A DNA stretch of 64,000 bases from the NCBI GenBank assembly GCA_965221655.1, contig OZ244906.1, forward strand, positions 1,674,001 to 1,738,000. Direction: 5' to 3'. The notes under the pieces are model-generated. The model made no database searches. It was not told the DNA's origin and was given only the letters and a program-made list of their open reading frames with translations. Of the stretch, positions 61,329 to 64,000 are shown one piece after another. This DNA is from Bin107 sp965221655 (GTDB lineage: Bacteria; UBA8248). Both the position numbers and the translations under genes were made by a program. The number at the start of each line of letters is the position of its first letter. The stretch's first letter is position 1.

Positions 61329-61526
61329 CTAGAGATAGGGCAGCAGCCGCTTGATCATCTTCGCGTCCGTTGGATTCGCGATGACGCCGTGGCGCAATTC
61401 CCTTTTTCGCTTCGTTGTCTTCTTCGTCAGAATATGGCGATGGTGGGAGCGGTTGCGCTTCACCTTGCCGGTGGCCGTGAGCTTGAAGCGCTTGGCCGCT
61501 CCCCGGTTCGTCTTGAGCTTAGGCAT
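61329..61526 (-). CDS. rpmI: 50S ribosomal protein L35
   Basis: 65 residues: PKLKTNRGAAKRFKLTATGK, RSHHRHILTKKTTKRKREL, then MIKRLLPYL. The ATG lies inside the last codons of infC (8-base overlap ATGCCTAA), so translation is coupled to IF-3. Confidence 0.96.
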   Translation of the reverse strand: MPKLKTNRGAAKRFKLTATGKVKRNRSHHRHILTKKTTKRKRELRHGVIANPTDAKMIKRLLPYL

Positions 61527-62244
61527 CCTGTTTCTCTTCTCCCTGGGGTTTCGCCTCCTCCTCGGCGGAGGCGCGTTCGATTTCCGCCTCTTGCATCGCA
61601 TCGGCGAGGGGCGTCGTGAGTTTCTCTTCGCTCTGCGTCACTTCCTCGACCTTTCTGGCAGGCTTCTTGCGCGGGGTCGAATCCTTCCGGGGGGGCTTGG
61701 TCGCTTTCGGGGCGAGCACCATCGTCATGTTGCGGCCCTCGAGGTTGGGAAACTGCTCGACCGTGGATATTTCCATGAGCTCGTTCGACATGCGCTCGAG
61801 GAGTTTTCTCCCCAAATCGGGATGCGTGACCTCCCGCCCCCGGAACATGATGGTGACCTTCGCCTTGTTCCCGTCGTTCAGGAACCGCTCGGCGTGTCGC
61901 CTCTTGATCGCGTAGTCGTGCTCCTCAATCTTGATGCGCAGTTTGACTTCCTTGACTTCCACCACGCGCTGTTTCTTCTTCGCCTCCTGGGCCTTTTTCT
62001 GTTGCGTGTACTTGTAGCGACCCAGGTCCATGATCTTGCACACGGGCGGGTCCGCGTTGGGCGATACCTCGACCAGATCCAAATCCCGATCCTCGGCCGC
62101 CTCCACCGCCTCCTCCACGGGAAGCACACCGAGTTGCTGGCCGTCCTCGTCGATGACGCGCACCATCGGGACGCGGATGTCGCGGTTGGCCCGGGGGCCG
62201 GTGGCCGTGGGCCGGATGTCTCGCCCTCTGAAACGCGAAGCCAT
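61519..62244 (-). CDS. infC: translation initiation factor IF-3 with C-terminal extension
   Basis: 241 residues. The normal IF-3 body ends near residue 180: VRVIDEDGQQLGVLP, DLVEVSPNADPPVCKIMDLGRYKY, then FRGREVTHPDLGRKLLERM. About 60 extra residues follow: a Lys/Pro/Arg-rich stretch, then a Glu-rich tail (IERASAEEEAKPQGEEKQDA). A long tail is known from Myxococcus IF-3 (Dsg). The start is a normal ATG rather than the rare AUU of E. coli. It follows thrS by one base. Confidence 0.95.
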   Translation of the reverse strand: MASRFRGRDIRPTATGPRANRDIRVPMVRVIDEDGQQLGVLPVEEAVEAAEDRDLDLVEVSPNADPPVCKIMDLGRYKYTQQKKAQEAKKKQRVVEVKEVKLRIKIEEHDYAIKRRHAERFLNDGNKAKVTIMFRGREVTHPDLGRKLLERMSNELMEISTVEQFPNLEGRNMTMVLAPKATKPPRKDSTPRKKPARKVEEVTQSEEKLTTPLADAMQEAEIERASAEEEAKPQGEEKQDA

Positions 62245-62245
62245 G

Positions 62246-64000
62246 TCAAACGGCTCCGGCGGTGAGTGATTTGCTCTCGATGTCGTTTTGCATTCTCTGC
62301 ATCAGTTCCCCCACTGAAATGGAACCCACGTCCCCCTGCTCGCGAAGCCTGAGGGACACCTCCCCGCTTTGCATCTCGCGCGCGCCGACCACGAGCATGT
62401 ACGGAACCTTCTCGCGCTGCGCCTCGCGTATCTTGTAGCCTATCTTCTCGTTGCGAAAGTCCCCCTCCGCCCGGAACCCGGCGGCGCGCAATTGCTCCTC
62501 CACGTCGCGGCCGTAGGGAATATGCTCGTCGGTGATCGTCATGACGCGCGCCTGCTCGGGGGCGAGCCACGGGGGGAACGCCCCCGCGTAGTGTTCTATC
62601 AAACCGCCCACGAAGCGCTCCATCGACCCCATGACGGTTCTGTGGATCATCACCACCTTGTGGCGCGCGCCGTCGCTGCCCACGTAGTTCAGGTCAAAGC
62701 GCTTGGGCAGGTTGAAGTCGAACTGGATGGTGGGCCCCTGCCAGCCGCGGCCCAGGGCGTCGCGCATCTTGATGTCGATCTTGGGGCCGTAGAAAGCCGC
62801 CTCGCCCTCTATGCGCTTATAGGGGATGCCGCGCTTCTCCAGAGCGCGTACGAGTGCCGTCTCCGCCGCCTCCCAGTCCTCGATGACGCCCGCGTACTTC
62901 TCGAAGTCCCCTGCGTCGTGCACGGAGAGTTCCGTCTCGAAGTCCTCGTAGCCGAAGGTCTTCAGCATGAAGTGCGCGAGGTCGATGACGCCCAGCACCT
63001 CGTCTTCGGCCTGCTCGGGGGTGCAGAAGATGTGCGCGTCGTCCTGGGTGAAGCCGCGCACCCGGAGCATTCCGTGCAGAGCGCCGCTGCGCTCGTAGCG
63101 ATAGACGGTGCCCAACTCGGCCAGGCGGTAAGGCAGGTCGCGGTAGCTGTGAATCTTCTGCTGGTAGATGAGAATGTGGCCCGGGCAGTTCATCGGCTTT
63201 AGGACGTACTCGTCCTCGTCGATGTTCAGGACGTACATGTTCTCACGGTAGAAGTCGTAGTGGCCCGAGGTTCTGAAAAGAGCGTCGCGCGCAATGTGGG
63301 GGATGGACACCAGCCGGTAGCCGCGTCTTTCGTGCTCCTCCTCCCAGAAGCGCTCGATGACCTTCTTGACCGTCGTGCCCCGGGGCTGCCAGTAGATAAG
63401 GCCGCCGCCCGCCTCCTCGTCGACGAGGAACAACTCCAGCTGCTTGCCGAGCACGCGGTGGTCGCGTTTTTTCGCGTCCTCGAGCTTTTGCACGTGCGCC
63501 GCCAAGGCTTCCTTCGTGTCGAAGGCGGTGCCGTAGATGCGCTGGAGCATCTTGTTCTTCTCGTCCCCGCGCCAGTAGGCGCCCGCCACGCTCAGGAGCT
63601 TGAAGTTGCGCAGCATCCCCGTGGTGGGCACGTGCGGCCCCCGGCACAAGTCCACGAAATCGCCCTGGCGATAGACCGAAAGCGCCTCCTCCTCGGGCAG
63701 GTCGTGAATCATCTCTATCTTGTAGGTCTCGCCCCTTTCCTCAAAGAGCGCCAGTGCTTCGGCGCGCGACACGTCCTCGCGCTCGATGGGGCATTTCTTC
63801 GACGCGAGCTTCTTCATGCGCTTTTCGATCTTCTTGAGGTCCTCGGGCGTGAAGGCCGCGTCCACGTCGATGTCGTAGTAGAACCCGTTTTCGATGGGCG
63901 GGCCTATGGTGAGTTGCGCCCCCGGGTAGAGTTCGCGCACCGCCTGGGCCATGAGGTGCGCCGTGCTGTGGCGCAGGATTTCCAGACCCTCCTCGGAATC
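62246..64000 (-). CDS. thrS: threonyl-tRNA synthetase, N-terminus outside the window
   Basis: 584 codons are inside the window; the frame is open to base 64000. The visible part begins in the editing domain with RHSTAHLMAQAVRELYPGA and goes on with CRGPHVPTTG, the class II core with zinc Cys in MNCPGHILIY and RYERSGALHGMLRVRGFTQDD, and the anticodon-binding domain (RVMTITDEHIPYG). About 55 residues, mostly the TGS domain, are missing. First gene of thrS-infC-rpmI-rplT. Confidence 0.95.
   Translation of the reverse strand, partial: DSEEGLEILRHSTAHLMAQAVRELYPGAQLTIGPPIENGFYYDIDVDAAFTPEDLKKIEKRMKKLASKKCPIEREDVSRAEALALFEERGETYKIEMIHDLPEEEALSVYRQGDFVDLCRGPHVPTTGMLRNFKLLSVAGAYWRGDEKNKMLQRIYGTAFDTKEALAAHVQKLEDAKKRDHRVLGKQLELFLVDEEAGGGLIYWQPRGTTVKKVIERFWEEEHERRGYRLVSIPHIARDALFRTSGHYDFYRENMYVLNIDEDEYVLKPMNCPGHILIYQQKIHSYRDLPYRLAELGTVYRYERSGALHGMLRVRGFTQDDAHIFCTPEQAEDEVLGVIDLAHFMLKTFGYEDFETELSVHDAGDFEKYAGVIEDWEAAETALVRALEKRGIPYKRIEGEAAFYGPKIDIKMRDALGRGWQGPTIQFDFNLPKRFDLNYVGSDGARHKVVMIHRTVMGSMERFVGGLIEHYAGAFPPWLAPEQARVMTITDEHIPYGRDVEEQLRAAGFRAEGDFRNEKIGYKIREAQREKVPYMLVVGAREMQSGEVSLRLREQGDVGSISVGELMQRMQNDIESKSLTAGAV

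Overview
The window looks like a piece of chromosome from a GC-rich, Gram-negative, free-living bacterium. A lipid A acyltransferase, a retrograde phospholipid transport set (MlaE, MlaD, MlaC) and an outer-membrane-type glycine-zipper protein indicate an outer membrane. The gene mix (UGSC-type selenoprotein, stand-alone HTH-REC regulator, PAC2 protein, many short oxidoreductase and hydrolase genes) fits uncultivated deltaproteobacteria-like lineages (Desulfobacterota, Rokubacteria or Tectomicrobia type). That placement is inference. GTG and TTG starts behind strong purine-rich ribosome binding sites are common. No rRNA, tRNA, CRISPR array, insertion sequence or phage gene was seen.

Layout. 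0-9.8 kb: 3' end of a phosphonoacetate-hydrolase-like gene, a small membrane protein, two catabolic-type oxidoreductases, a MaoC-like protein, an amidohydrolase, then a translationally coupled glycogen operon (glgA-glgC-M3 peptidase). 10-13 kb: an operon fabG-acpS-half fabZ-acyltransferase that begins with the last codons of a lost fabF; it is divergent from a PAC2-family gene, and an inverted repeat overlaps both -35 boxes. 14-19 kb: HTH-REC regulator, dtd, a TIGR02757 Fe-S protein, nadK and a frameshifted recN. 19-23 kb: a repeat-built coiled-coil membrane protein, a solo HsdR-N-type nuclease and acs. 23-25 kb: thiS-thiG-thiE under a complete TPP riboswitch with promoter and terminator. 25-33 kb: alcohol dehydrogenase, cyclase, methyltransferase-bioA pair, GerMN protein and an odd amidase, pyrE, and a second nuclease-like protein. 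33.6-35.3 kb: a two-gene operon that ends in a selenocysteine protein read through an in-frame UGA. 35-44 kb: two EamA transporters, EF-G, cold-shock protein, M48 peptidase, threonine aldolase, metallo-beta-lactamase-fold hydrolase. 44-48 kb: mla genes and an MFS transporter. 48-64 kb: conserved informational genes on the minus strand: alaS, a methylmalonyl-CoA mutase large chain, ymdB-type phosphoesterase, rny, 5-formyl-THF cyclo-ligase, 6S RNA, zapA, zapB, pheT, pheS, rplT, rpmI, infC and the end of thrS.

The most interesting system is the selenoprotein pair at 33.6-35.3 kb. The second protein carries D-U-G-S-C-S-S-C followed by a segment laid out like the Sec region of glycine/sarcosine reductase GrdB, and a SECIS-like hairpin sits just after the UGA. 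Its partner has the GWTDGLPVVPPT signature and no function I can name. Other points worth attention are the decayed fatty-acid operon, the amidase that appears to lack a catalytic glutamate, AT-rich palindromes near the HTH-REC gene and near a small orphan gene, and the solo restriction-type nucleases.
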